Part shown: positions 1 through 6,183 of the stretch, piece by piece
Layout of the letters: every line of letters begins with the position of its first letter
How positions within the stretch are numbered: the first letter of the stretch is position 1
Origin: Candidatus Bathyarchaeota archaeon
GTDB taxonomy: Archaea; Thermoproteota; Bathyarchaeia; 40CM-2-53-6
DNA: 7,317 nucleotides
Assembly: GCA_005882955.1 (NCBI GenBank)
Contig: VBBB01000083.1
Location: forward strand, 2,278-9,594
Direction of reading: 5' to 3'
Program-made: the position numbers and the translations under genes
Notes under the pieces: generated by a model
Seen by the model: the letters and a program-made list of their open reading frames with translations, nothing else
Database searches by the model: none
Told to the model about the DNA's origin: nothing

Positions 1-51
1 TGTTCCCTTTCAGGCATCGCTAACAGCGAGCCTCCCCGCAGTTCCACTAAA

Positions 52-59
52 TGTATAAC
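52..59 (+). promoter_or_regulatory. Candidate TATA box of the first membrane-protein gene
   Basis: The AT-rich element TGTATAAC is centred about 31 bases before the TTG at position 87. A start site 26-27 bases downstream would fall near position 82 and leave a leader of only about five bases, as is common in archaea. The match to the archaeal box A is only fair, so this is inferred from position and composition. Confidence 0.4.
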
Positions 60-86
60 ATTCGAACATAATTCCAGTAACTATTC

Positions 87-1055
87 TTGGATAGACTGCG
101 CTGGCGTAGCAGGTACGAGAGAATCAAGACAGGTCCAAGTCCAGAAGACAACGCGCTTCTACAATTAACAAGAGAACTATCAGTACAATTCCAGATAACG
201 TACTGGTACAGACAGATTGTCTGGGGAAGACTCGACCGCTATCAGAGCACAGGCGGAATGATATCGAAACCAACAATGCTCTCCGAAGAGACTGTTGCTG
301 TTCCGGGGTCGCTCCCCGTGGCCGAACTTATGCTGCCGGAATTCCTGAAAGGAAAACTGTCACTAGATGAATGGAAGATTCTCATCGCATTGCACATGGT
401 GAGGTTCAAGGCTTACAACAAAGGAAGAATGAGCAGGCTTCTCGGAAAAATCGCTCTAGCCCCCCGCGAACTATTCTTCCTTCTACTGTTCGAAATCCCT
501 GCTGCCTCCTCGGGAGGGTTGTCGGGTCCTGTTCTCTACTTCCCGAGTCCCATATTTCTTATCGCTGCACTCTGGATCCGGAGATCCCTGAGAAATTCTC
601 TGAAGAGACGAGAGTTTGAACTGGATAGAGACGTGGCCGAACAGTTCGGCACCGTGAAGGTATTACAGGTTCTCGAAAAAATACTGAGTCTAGATCAGAA
701 GCGAATACCAACACACCCTCGGTTTCCCTTTCTAGCAGGCTGGGTAGCGTACTGGAACCCGAGCATCAGGGAAAGAACCGGAGAGCTGAGCAAGCCGCGC
801 CCCGTAGACCTTCCGAGACCGTCCAGAATTCCGAGAATTGGCCTTCGCGGACGTGTGATTACTGTTGTTGTCGGTTTCGCTATTTTCTGGGGCTCGGGAT
901 TCGTCGCAGGTAACATCTACGCCCAGGGTCAAACCATGATTGTCTGCATGGACACTACCTGCTCAGCCCTTGTTGTTATCGCCGCCATCGGATTTTGGAT
1001 GGCTATTATCGGAGGCATAAGCATCGTAGTATGGATGCTCCGACGATTTCTCTAA
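87..1055 (+). CDS. Membrane protein, probable catalytically dead M48 (HtpX-like) peptidase relative
   Basis: This 322-residue protein starts at TTG; the frame is closed by a TAA at 78-80, so no earlier start exists. Residues 91-107 have the layout that precedes and contains the M48 zinc helix, with LSLDEWK followed by LIALHMVRF. Where the family has HELGH there is LHMVR, so both zinc histidines and the catalytic Glu appear lost. Residues 174-199 (RREFELD, then AEQFG and LQVLEKI) match the M48 segment with the third ligand: Glu176 and Asp180 are kept. NPSIRER at 224-230 resembles the family's HPSIRER motif. A hydrophobic stretch lies at about 128-165, and a C-terminal two-helix hairpin (about 257-277 and 293-317) encloses Cys287 and Cys292. 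The next gene is a paralogue. Family membership is inferred from remote motif order; the role is unknown, perhaps a membrane scaffold or pseudoprotease. Confidence 0.72.
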   Translation: MDRLRWRSRYERIKTGPSPEDNALLQLTRELSVQFQITYWYRQIVWGRLDRYQSTGGMISKPTMLSEETVAVPGSLPVAELMLPEFLKGKLSLDEWKILIALHMVRFKAYNKGRMSRLLGKIALAPRELFFLLLFEIPAASSGGLSGPVLYFPSPIFLIAALWIRRSLRNSLKRREFELDRDVAEQFGTVKVLQVLEKILSLDQKRIPTHPRFPFLAGWVAYWNPSIRERTGELSKPRPVDLPRPSRIPRIGLRGRVITVVVGFAIFWGSGFVAGNIYAQGQTMIVCMDTTCSALVVIAAIGFWMAIIGGISIVVWMLRRFL

Positions 1056-1193
1056 ACTAGAGAAAAGACTTACTTTCTTCTATCTGTTCTTGGACAGGGC
1101 GTCGTATCCCATCTACTCTGGTGAAACGCAGCTGGAAGGAAAGGCTCCGCAAGGAACTTATTCTCAGAGGTCCAGGCAATTCCAGGTCTTCTG

Positions 1194-1850
1194 ATGGGGT
1201 CGTACGACGACTTGATCATCAATCTGGCCAACGGCCTGGCTAGACAACTTGATCTTTCTGGCGTGTCTTTTTCATCGGTTATGTGGCAGCAAGGCATAGT
1301 GCAGAGGAATCGAGGCCGGATTGCAACAATACAACCGACGTCATTCATTCCTATTCCGTCAGACGGGGCTCTCTTCCGCAACCAGACAATCTATCTCGCT
1401 CAGAACATGGAAGGAAAACTGTCGGTGGATGAATGGAAGCCACTGATCGCTTCAGCCCTAATCAACCAGAAGAAACTCCGCAGGCGAAAAATTACATGGA
1501 TAACGACCCTGAACATTCCCATGTTTAGGGCATACGTCGTCGCTTGGATCCTACTGCCTCCCCTCTTTCCCACGACCACAAGTTGCGCAAATGGCCGTTG
1601 CGCCATTGATAACCCGGCCTGGAATGTGCTTGTTATCATAGGAGCCTTCTTGACAATTGGATTGCTCATTTTTAGCGTGATCACATTACGGAGGTTCAAA
1701 TGGATCGCGGACAACGAAACGGCTACATTGTTCGGGAGGGACCAGTTGATCACATCTCTACGGAGAGTATCAGAGGTTTCGCCGTCCGACGATTGGAATG
1801 TGCAGAGGAGAATCGGGAAGTTGTCACGGCCAGAACAAACGACCACATGA
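1194..1850 (+). CDS. Membrane protein, paralogue of the upstream gene and probable dead M48 peptidase relative
   Basis: This protein has 218 residues from ATG. It shares GKLSxDEWKxLIA with the gene before it (residues 74-86). The M48 zinc helix position reads SALIN instead of HELGH. The third ligand position is also changed, because RRFKWIAD (167-173) has Lys169 where the paralogue has Glu176, so no zinc ligand remains. The segment ATLFGRDQLITSLRRV (177-192) and the closing RRIGKL follow the M48 order. Two membrane helices at about 108-126 and 143-164 enclose Cys131 and Cys136 (CX4C). The gap after the first gene is 138 bases, and gltX begins 50-68 bases downstream, so co-transcription with gltX is possible. 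The N-terminus may be incomplete: a second open frame with a GTG at 1121 runs into this one. Function is unknown; the family assignment is an inference. Confidence 0.7.
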   Translation: MGSYDDLIINLANGLARQLDLSGVSFSSVMWQQGIVQRNRGRIATIQPTSFIPIPSDGALFRNQTIYLAQNMEGKLSVDEWKPLIASALINQKKLRRRKITWITTLNIPMFRAYVVAWILLPPLFPTTTSCANGRCAIDNPAWNVLVIIGAFLTIGLLIFSVITLRRFKWIADNETATLFGRDQLITSLRRVSEVSPSDDWNVQRRIGKLSRPEQTTT

Positions 1851-1918
1851 CCGCGTGGAAGTGCACCCTTCTCCTTTGAGTGGTAAGAGATAGAACCTAG
1901 TTGAGCAGTGTCCAACTC

Positions 1919-3442
1919 ATGTCCGCGCAGGCAGTATCGTCCCAGGACCAGTCCGGGTCTAAGGCCCTGCCTCCGTTGCCGAACGTGGACAAGTACGCGA
2001 TGATTGTGACGCGGTTCGCGCCGAATCCAGACTTTGTCCTGCACCTGGGTTCGATCCGGGCGATAATCCTCTCCCACGACTATGCGCGGACATACAACGG
2101 ACGATTTCTTCTACGGTTCGATGATACTGATCCGCGGCTGAAAAAGTCGGCGCTCGAGTATTATGATCTGATCAGGGAGGATGTCCGCTGGCTGGAATGC
2201 CAATGGGACGCCGAGTACATCGCCAGCGACAGGATACTAGTCTACTATGAGCATGCTGAGAAGGTTCTCAGATCAGGAGACGCTTACATCTGCACCTGTA
2301 CGCCCGACAACTTCCGTCTAAGCATCAACGCTGGAAGGGCGTGTCCGGATCGCTCCAAGAGCGCTGAGCAGAACTTGGCTGATTGGGCGAAGATGTTGAA
2401 CGGAGGGTTTGGGGAGGGAGAGGCGGTACTGCGGATAAAGACTGATCTGTCTCATCCGAACCCGGCGGTCAGGGACTGGCCCGCGCTCCGGATTATTGAT
2501 CCTGTAAAGTATCCTCATCCGAGGGTGGGCTCAAAGTACCGGGTCTGGCCCCTGTTCAATTTTGCTGCTGCTATTGATGATCATCTGCTCGGAGTGAGCC
2601 ACGTTATCCGAGGAAAGGAGCACTTGACGAACGCCCCGCGGACGGAGTATCTGTACAAGGCGCTGGGCTGGGAGATTCAGGAGTACGTGCATTATGGCCG
2701 GTTGAAGACGACTGATATCAAGCTCAGCAAGTCGTTGATGGTCAAGGAGATCGAGGAGGGCCTCGTCGAGGGGTATTCGGACCCGAGACTCCCAACACTC
2801 GCCGCGCTTCGTAGGAGAGGGTATGTTCCGAGCGCGTTGAGGAAGATTGTCTACGAGATGGGTCCTAGACCGGTTGACGCTACGCTCAGCTGGGATAATG
2901 TGAACGCGACGAACCGGAAGGAGATTGACAAGATCGCCCACCGGTACAGCTTCATCGCAAACCCGATCATAATAACAGTCTCAGGGGTCGAACAGACCTA
3001 CGATGCGCATCTGCCACTACATCCCGAAAGGAAGGACCTTCCAGACAGAATCTTCAAGGTGGTCCCAAAGAACGGCACAGCCAACCTACTGATCTCGTCT
3101 CAGGACATTGATCTTCTCAGAAAGAGCAAGGTCGTCCGGCTGATGGAACTGTTCAACGTCGAAATCCAAAGCGTCGAGAACAACTCGATCGAGGCCGCGT
3201 TCCACAGTCAAGACTACATGAAAGCACGAGAAGTCAAGGCGCCCCTGGTCAACTGGCTACCAAGCGAGAACAACATGATCGGGGAGGTGGTGATGCCGGA
3301 CGCGTCGAGAACGAAGGGTCCGGTTGAGACGAATATCCGTCAGGAGAAGGTGGGAAGCATTATCCAGATGGTACGGTTCGGGTTCGGCAGAATCGACTCT
3401 CTCAACGCTGAGCGGGTAACTGTCTACTACGCCCACAGGTAA
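1919..3442 (+). CDS. gltX: Glutamyl-tRNA synthetase, archaeal type, probably non-discriminating, short N-terminus
   Basis: This enzyme charges tRNA with glutamate using ATP in the cytoplasm. In archaea the non-discriminating form also makes Glu-tRNA(Gln), which GatDE or GatCAB converts. Residue numbers here count from a TTG at 1901. The class I signature RFAPNPDFVLHLGS (38-51) holds the HIGH motif as HLGS, RFDDTDPR follows at 72-79, and KLSKS (274-278) is the KMSKS loop. NFAAAIDDHLLGV and IRGKEHLTN are the archaeal-type active-site segments. Cys131, Cys133 and Cys148 fit the CTC..CP zinc region, although the usual following His is Asp. The C-terminal beta-barrel anticodon-binding domain ends in the family-like YYAHR. 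ATG 1919 is preferred over TTG 1901 on codon strength only; a TAG at 1898 bars any longer start. About 80 residues usually found before the catalytic core in archaeal homologues appear missing. The gene converges with the VOC gene 18 bases beyond its end. Confidence 0.95.
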   Translation: MSAQAVSSQDQSGSKALPPLPNVDKYAMIVTRFAPNPDFVLHLGSIRAIILSHDYARTYNGRFLLRFDDTDPRLKKSALEYYDLIREDVRWLECQWDAEYIASDRILVYYEHAEKVLRSGDAYICTCTPDNFRLSINAGRACPDRSKSAEQNLADWAKMLNGGFGEGEAVLRIKTDLSHPNPAVRDWPALRIIDPVKYPHPRVGSKYRVWPLFNFAAAIDDHLLGVSHVIRGKEHLTNAPRTEYLYKALGWEIQEYVHYGRLKTTDIKLSKSLMVKEIEEGLVEGYSDPRLPTLAALRRRGYVPSALRKIVYEMGPRPVDATLSWDNVNATNRKEIDKIAHRYSFIANPIIITVSGVEQTYDAHLPLHPERKDLPDRIFKVVPKNGTANLLISSQDIDLLRKSKVVRLMELFNVEIQSVENNSIEAAFHSQDYMKAREVKAPLVNWLPSENNMIGEVVMPDASRTKGPVETNIRQEKVGSIIQMVRFGFGRIDSLNAERVTVYYAHR

Positions 3443-3460
3443 ACCAACTGTGGTCTCGTT

Positions 3461-3880
3461 TTACAGATCGTCTGGGACGTAGACTAGTTCAAGCTTTATC
3501 CGGTCGGGGTCCTCAAAGTAGACAGCGTAGTAGCCCGGATCATAACCTTCCCACTCCTTAGGTCCTCCGTAGAGTGTCGGGATCTTCTTGGGAACCAGAT
3601 AGTTGTGATATAGTTCGTCGACGGCTGAGCGGCTTGGTGCTCGGAAGGCTATGTGGTTGAGACCGATACGTTTGCGATGATAGCCATCTGTAAGGAATCT
3701 TTTGGGAGACTGGGCTACGATTATTCTGGTTCCCTCCTTCTGCCATTCTACCATTCCCTCCATTTCCAGAACCTCGGTGAAGCCGAGTCGGCCTAGCAGT
3801 TCGCCATAGAACGTTGCAGATTTCTGAATATTCGAGACCTGGATTTGGAAGTGATGAATCGGATGTTTGAACCTATTCAC
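3461..3880 (-). CDS. VOC superfamily protein (glyoxalase/bleomycin resistance/dioxygenase fold)
   Basis: This is a single-domain vicinal-oxygen-chelate protein of 139 residues from the GTG chosen here. Such proteins bind a divalent metal and act as lyases, dioxygenases, epimerases or resistance proteins; the substrate cannot be read from sequence. Two beta-alpha-beta-beta-beta modules are visible. The first begins HHFQIQVSNIQKSATFYGELLG, with an early His at position 9 or 10. The second begins GLNHIAFRAP, with His76, and ends KLELVYVP, with Glu132. These are the usual metal-ligand positions. The frame stays open to an ATG at 3955, giving 164 residues, but that extension runs across the TATA element and into the divergent thioesterase region and has no VOC-like sequence. 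GTG 3880 lies about 30 bases from the TATA element, fitting a near-leaderless message. The gene converges with gltX and diverges from the thioesterase gene. Confidence 0.88.
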   Translation of the reverse strand: MNRFKHPIHHFQIQVSNIQKSATFYGELLGRLGFTEVLEMEGMVEWQKEGTRIIVAQSPKRFLTDGYHRKRIGLNHIAFRAPSRSAVDELYHNYLVPKKIPTLYGGPKEWEGYDPGYYAVYFEDPDRIKLELVYVPDDL

Positions 3881-3905
3881 TAGGGCATGGCCGAGCCATT
3901 TCTTG

Positions 3906-3917
3906 CTTATAAAAAAG
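3906..3917. promoter_or_regulatory. Shared TATA element between divergent VOC and thioesterase genes
   Basis: CTTATAAAAAAG is the best TATA-like element in the window. Read on the plus strand, it places a transcription start near 3936, just before the thioesterase coding region. Read on the minus strand as CTTTTTTATAAG, it places one near 3884, a few bases before GTG 3880 of the VOC gene. One element may therefore serve both directions, or only one direction may be real. TFB recognition elements were not resolved. Confidence 0.55.
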
Positions 3918-3963
3918 ATGTAGGAATGGTATTTTGGATAGTTACCTTTACGCAAGAGTAGGA

Positions 3964-4392
3964 TTGCCGTTGAAGTTTAGCATTGAACTGCCGGTCCAGT
4001 TCCGGGACATTGACGTAATGGGCCATGTCAACAACGCGACGTACTTCCAGTACATGGAGACTGCCCGTGTCGAGCTTGCAAGAAGACTCGGCCTGGTAAC
4101 AAATGGGTTTCGTCCTAGCTTTATCGTCGCTTCGGCGCGTTGCGAGTTCAAGAAGCCGATCAGAGACGAACGCAGAATCACGGTCTCAGTATGGGTGAGT
4201 CGGATAGGAGACCGCTCATGGGATCTCGACTACTCCATCCACGGACCCAGAGGGGTCCAGTACGCAGTAGGAAGGACTACACAGGTGGCCTACGACTACA
4301 GTTCTAGATCAGCTATTAGGATCTCCGGGAAGCTTAGGAGAGAATTGGGGAAGTATGTCGAAGTGTCTTTGAAGTTCAGAGAGACTGACTAA
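3964..4392 (+). CDS. Acyl-CoA thioesterase, 4HBT/hot-dog fold (YbgC-like)
   Basis: This hot-dog-fold thioesterase has 142 residues from the TTG chosen here. The family hydrolyses acyl-CoA or related thioesters as a homo-oligomer in the cytoplasm. The signature lies near the N-terminus: FRDIDVMGHVNNATYFQYME at about residues 13-32, in which the second Asp (residue 17) is the position of the catalytic carboxylate in 4-hydroxybenzoyl-CoA thioesterase. The helix that follows, ETARVELARRLGL, and the strands with EFKKPI and VSVWVSRIGDRSWDLDYSI are typical. The length matches a single-domain family member. The frame extends to a TTG at 3934, but the TATA element puts transcription start near 3936, so TTG 3964 or TTG 3970 is more likely. 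It is divergent from the VOC gene and convergent with the next gene. The acyl substrate cannot be told. Confidence 0.9.
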   Translation: MPLKFSIELPVQFRDIDVMGHVNNATYFQYMETARVELARRLGLVTNGFRPSFIVASARCEFKKPIRDERRITVSVWVSRIGDRSWDLDYSIHGPRGVQYAVGRTTQVAYDYSSRSAIRISGKLRRELGKYVEVSLKFRETD

Positions 4393-4467
4393 GTGCCGAA
4401 GTATTGCTTGCGAATCGCATCTGAATGCTCGGTCGCTACCCACCGACTGGGCTGGCGATCGGTCTCC

Positions 4468-5112
4468 TTAGAGTAATGGGGGAATCGTCCCATTTTCATA
4501 AGCGGGAATCATGTCATCGTACCTGTCGAAGGCGAGCGACACGTGAAACGTTGTACGTGGGCATAACTGTGCAGGACTAGGGGTATTCTGTAGTGTCTGG
4601 TTTAATCCAATGATCCGAAGCGATAGGATTGTTCCGCCTGAACAGGCCCAGAACCACAACCAGTAGACTCCGAGCCTTGAGCTGGCGGGAGCGTTTATCG
4701 TTACCACGACGTGAAGCGATTGGGAAGCGAGGAATGCGTATGCTGGAGATGCTGAAACAGCTACTCCTCCACAGTTCGTCCAAGAATTGGAGCATGCTGA
4801 ATAGGTTGAACCTGACTGACTGGTGGTGTGAAGTCCTAGACTTGGCGCAAGAGCAAGCCCACCAAGGGGGAGTTGTCCAGAAATTTGAATGGTCAGGCAA
4901 ATGCTTGCTCGACCCGGAGGAGGCAGCTGGAAAACTGTCCGGGGCGGCATCGTAGAGTCTTGGAACGGTTTGGCATCGGAGGGACAGGTTGCGCCCTGTA
5001 CCGCGGTGAACGCGTAAACGAAGACGGACGAGGATAATGCTGCGAGGATGATTAGGATGGGTGCTGCAACTTTGTGAGCACGGATTCTAGAGAGAAGGGT
5101 CGTTTTCCACAC
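4468..5112 (-). CDS. Exported or membrane-anchored protein with six cysteines, function unknown
   Basis: I do not recognise this 214-residue protein. It starts at GTG, with GAGGGA about eight bases upstream as a possible Shine-Dalgarno site. A basic N-terminus (KTTLLSRIRAHK) is followed by one hydrophobic stretch at about residues 15-37, which fits an uncleaved signal anchor or a signal peptide. The rest has few charges and many Ser, Thr, Pro and small residues, as in archaeal surface proteins. Six cysteines at 43, 72, 107, 114, 157 and 184 could form three disulfides outside the cell, and sequons NQT (171) and NGT (207) allow N-glycosylation. A plus-strand open frame at 4629-4955 overlaps it, but the signal-like N-terminus and even cysteine count favour the minus strand. 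Its end faces the thioesterase gene, 75 bases away. Confidence 0.75.
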   Translation of the reverse strand: MWKTTLLSRIRAHKVAAPILIILAALSSSVFVYAFTAVQGATCPSDAKPFQDSTMPPRTVFQLPPPGRASICLTIQISGQLPLGGLALAPSLGLHTTSQSGSTYSACSNSWTNCGGVAVSASPAYAFLASQSLHVVVTINAPASSRLGVYWLWFWACSGGTILSLRIIGLNQTLQNTPSPAQLCPRTTFHVSLAFDRYDDMIPAYENGTIPPLL

Positions 5113-5540
5113 GGGGGGTCCCTCTTGAGATGAGATACAGCTACTGCTCCTCTATGAGGGGTCGGTAAGTTTAGTCCTATCTTGTAGAACAATTGTTCTG
5201 TATTCTGAACGAAGTTCCAAGGATGAAATAGTGACCTAACAGGGACCATGGATGGTTGCCAAGGCTGGACTAGGCTGCAAGCCGATTTGGAGGCGACGAG
5301 GCTGGTGGAGAGAGTTCTTCCTCGAGGTTCTTCTAAGAAATCTGCTAGTTGGACACGAAGGATGTCGAGAAGCGTGAGAGACAGACCGCGAAAGGTAGAG
5401 GTTCCGAGTTTCCCAGCATCAGAGAGACTCAACAATCTGGGACTACAGCTCCTGCAATGAAGCCGGGAATCAATTGGCAGGCGAAGACAGGACCAGGCAA
5501 TGCTTTTTCCTTAACTTGTCGTAGGTCCGGACTTCCATAG
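5113..5540. other. Gene-poor intergenic stretch of 428 bases
   Basis: No convincing gene is visible here. Overlapping open frames exist on both strands: minus 5052-5435, and plus 5248-5460 and 5349-5540. Their products lack recognisable domains, and the minus one would run 61 bases into the start of the exported-protein gene. The stretch presumably carries the promoters of the two diverging flanking genes. A loose T-rich element around 5502-5517 lies about 30 bases before ATG 5541, but it is a poor TATA match. Confidence 0.5.
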
Positions 5541-5924
5541 ATGCTCCCACTAAGCGTAGAATTGGGTCCTCTCACTCACGGACGTTGTACTGTGTGTAGA
5601 GCATTGATCCCCGCGGTTGAGGATTCCAACCCTGGCGCAAGGATGTGGGCGCGGCATCTCAACTATGTGGACCACCTGAAGCAGTATCATCCTGAATACC
5701 GGAGGTGGAGCAGACTCTGGACCTACAGCTTCTATCTGCCCGTCATTTCTATCGTCATAATCGCCTATTTCTCGGCAGTTGAGAGAAGCCTCTTTCTCGT
5801 ATTGCTAGCTGCCATAGTCGTTGTGGCATTATACGTCCCGTTGCTCCTCATCCGTTGGAGAAGCGTTCGAGTCTTTCGGGAGGCATGGATTCTTTTCGGA
5901 AAACCGAAGTCTAGAAGAGAATAG
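5541..5924 (+). CDS. Small membrane protein with C2H2-like zinc-binding N-terminus
   Basis: This 127-residue protein starts at ATG. The cytoplasmic-looking N-terminal half has a CTVC knuckle (Cys16, Cys19) and then HLNYVDHLKQYHPEYRRW, with His39, His45 and His50. The likely zinc site is Cys16-Cys19-His45-His50, a C2H2 pattern with an unusually long spacing of 25 residues. Two membrane helices follow at about 63-80 and 83-104. They are joined by a very short turn, so both ends should face the same side. The tail is strongly basic and ends KPKSRRE. The gene closes with tandem TAG stops. The shape suggests a membrane-tethered zinc-finger module that might bind nucleic acid or a protein, but no function is known to me. 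The gene is isolated, with non-coding stretches on both sides. Confidence 0.75.
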   Translation: MLPLSVELGPLTHGRCTVCRALIPAVEDSNPGARMWARHLNYVDHLKQYHPEYRRWSRLWTYSFYLPVISIVIIAYFSAVERSLFLVLLAAIVVVALYVPLLLIRWRSVRVFREAWILFGKPKSRRE

Positions 5925-6183
5925 TAGTAGAGAAACATTTTCCTGCCTCTTGGCGTAAGGTATTGCAAACTTTCTATTGAGACTAAACTTGGTCGCTAGT
6001 GGGCATGTTGCTTGGGCTCACCCTTTGGTCTTGAGCCGCTTTCGTTGTAACAGATACTAGTCATTATCGCGATGTGTCGTGAAACCATTCTTGATATCAA
6101 TTGATTGTAGATCCGGTTTGATATTGGGCTCACGCTGAAATCTCTGGGAAGGGGGCGGGTGGCGAATTTCAAGCAGCGCATTC
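5925..6183. other. Intergenic stretch between convergent genes
   Basis: This 259-base gap lies between two genes that end towards each other. It holds a 10-base direct repeat, TTGGGCTCAC, at 6012-6021 and 6124-6133. It also holds alternating TTGAT/ATCAA half-sites at 6091-6105 and a short hairpin (GGCTCA with TGAGCC) near 6015-6037. A 61-codon minus-strand frame at 5996-6181 has no recognisable features. No terminator with a long T run was seen. Confidence 0.45.

Noticed and set aside
17..29. Small hairpin TCGCT-AAC-AGCGA
   Set aside because: A five-base stem without a T run is too weak to call a terminator.
1..58. Possible end of an upstream gene in frame 2 (stop at 56-58)
   Set aside because: Only 18 codons are visible, other frames are also open, and no family can be recognised.
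1071..1091. Pyrimidine-rich tract after the first gene
   Set aside because: It has no run of four or more T residues, so an archaeal terminator is not supported.
1400..2077. 225-codon minus-strand open frame
   Set aside because: It runs antisense across the second pseudo-M48 gene and the start of gltX, and its product has no recognisable domain.
2531..2941. 136-codon minus-strand open frame inside gltX
   Set aside because: It is an antisense shadow of a strongly conserved synthetase.
4629..4955. 108-codon plus-strand open frame
   Set aside because: It is antisense to the exported six-cysteine protein, whose signal-like N-terminus and cysteine pattern are more gene-like.
5052..5435. 127-codon minus-strand open frame
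   Set aside because: It starts at TTG, has a Ser/Leu-rich product without motifs, and overlaps the N-terminus of the exported protein in another frame. It could be real, but I cannot support it.
5248..5540. Two overlapping plus-strand frames of 63 and 70 codons
   Set aside because: Their products are basic and featureless, and they compete with each other and with the opposite strand.
6012..6133. Direct repeat TTGGGCTCAC (two copies)
   Set aside because: Two 10-base copies 112 bases apart are too little for a CRISPR or mobile-element call.
5996..6181. 61-codon minus-strand frame two bases after the LLM gene
   Set aside because: The spacing resembles an operon, but the product has no coherent domain or membrane segment.
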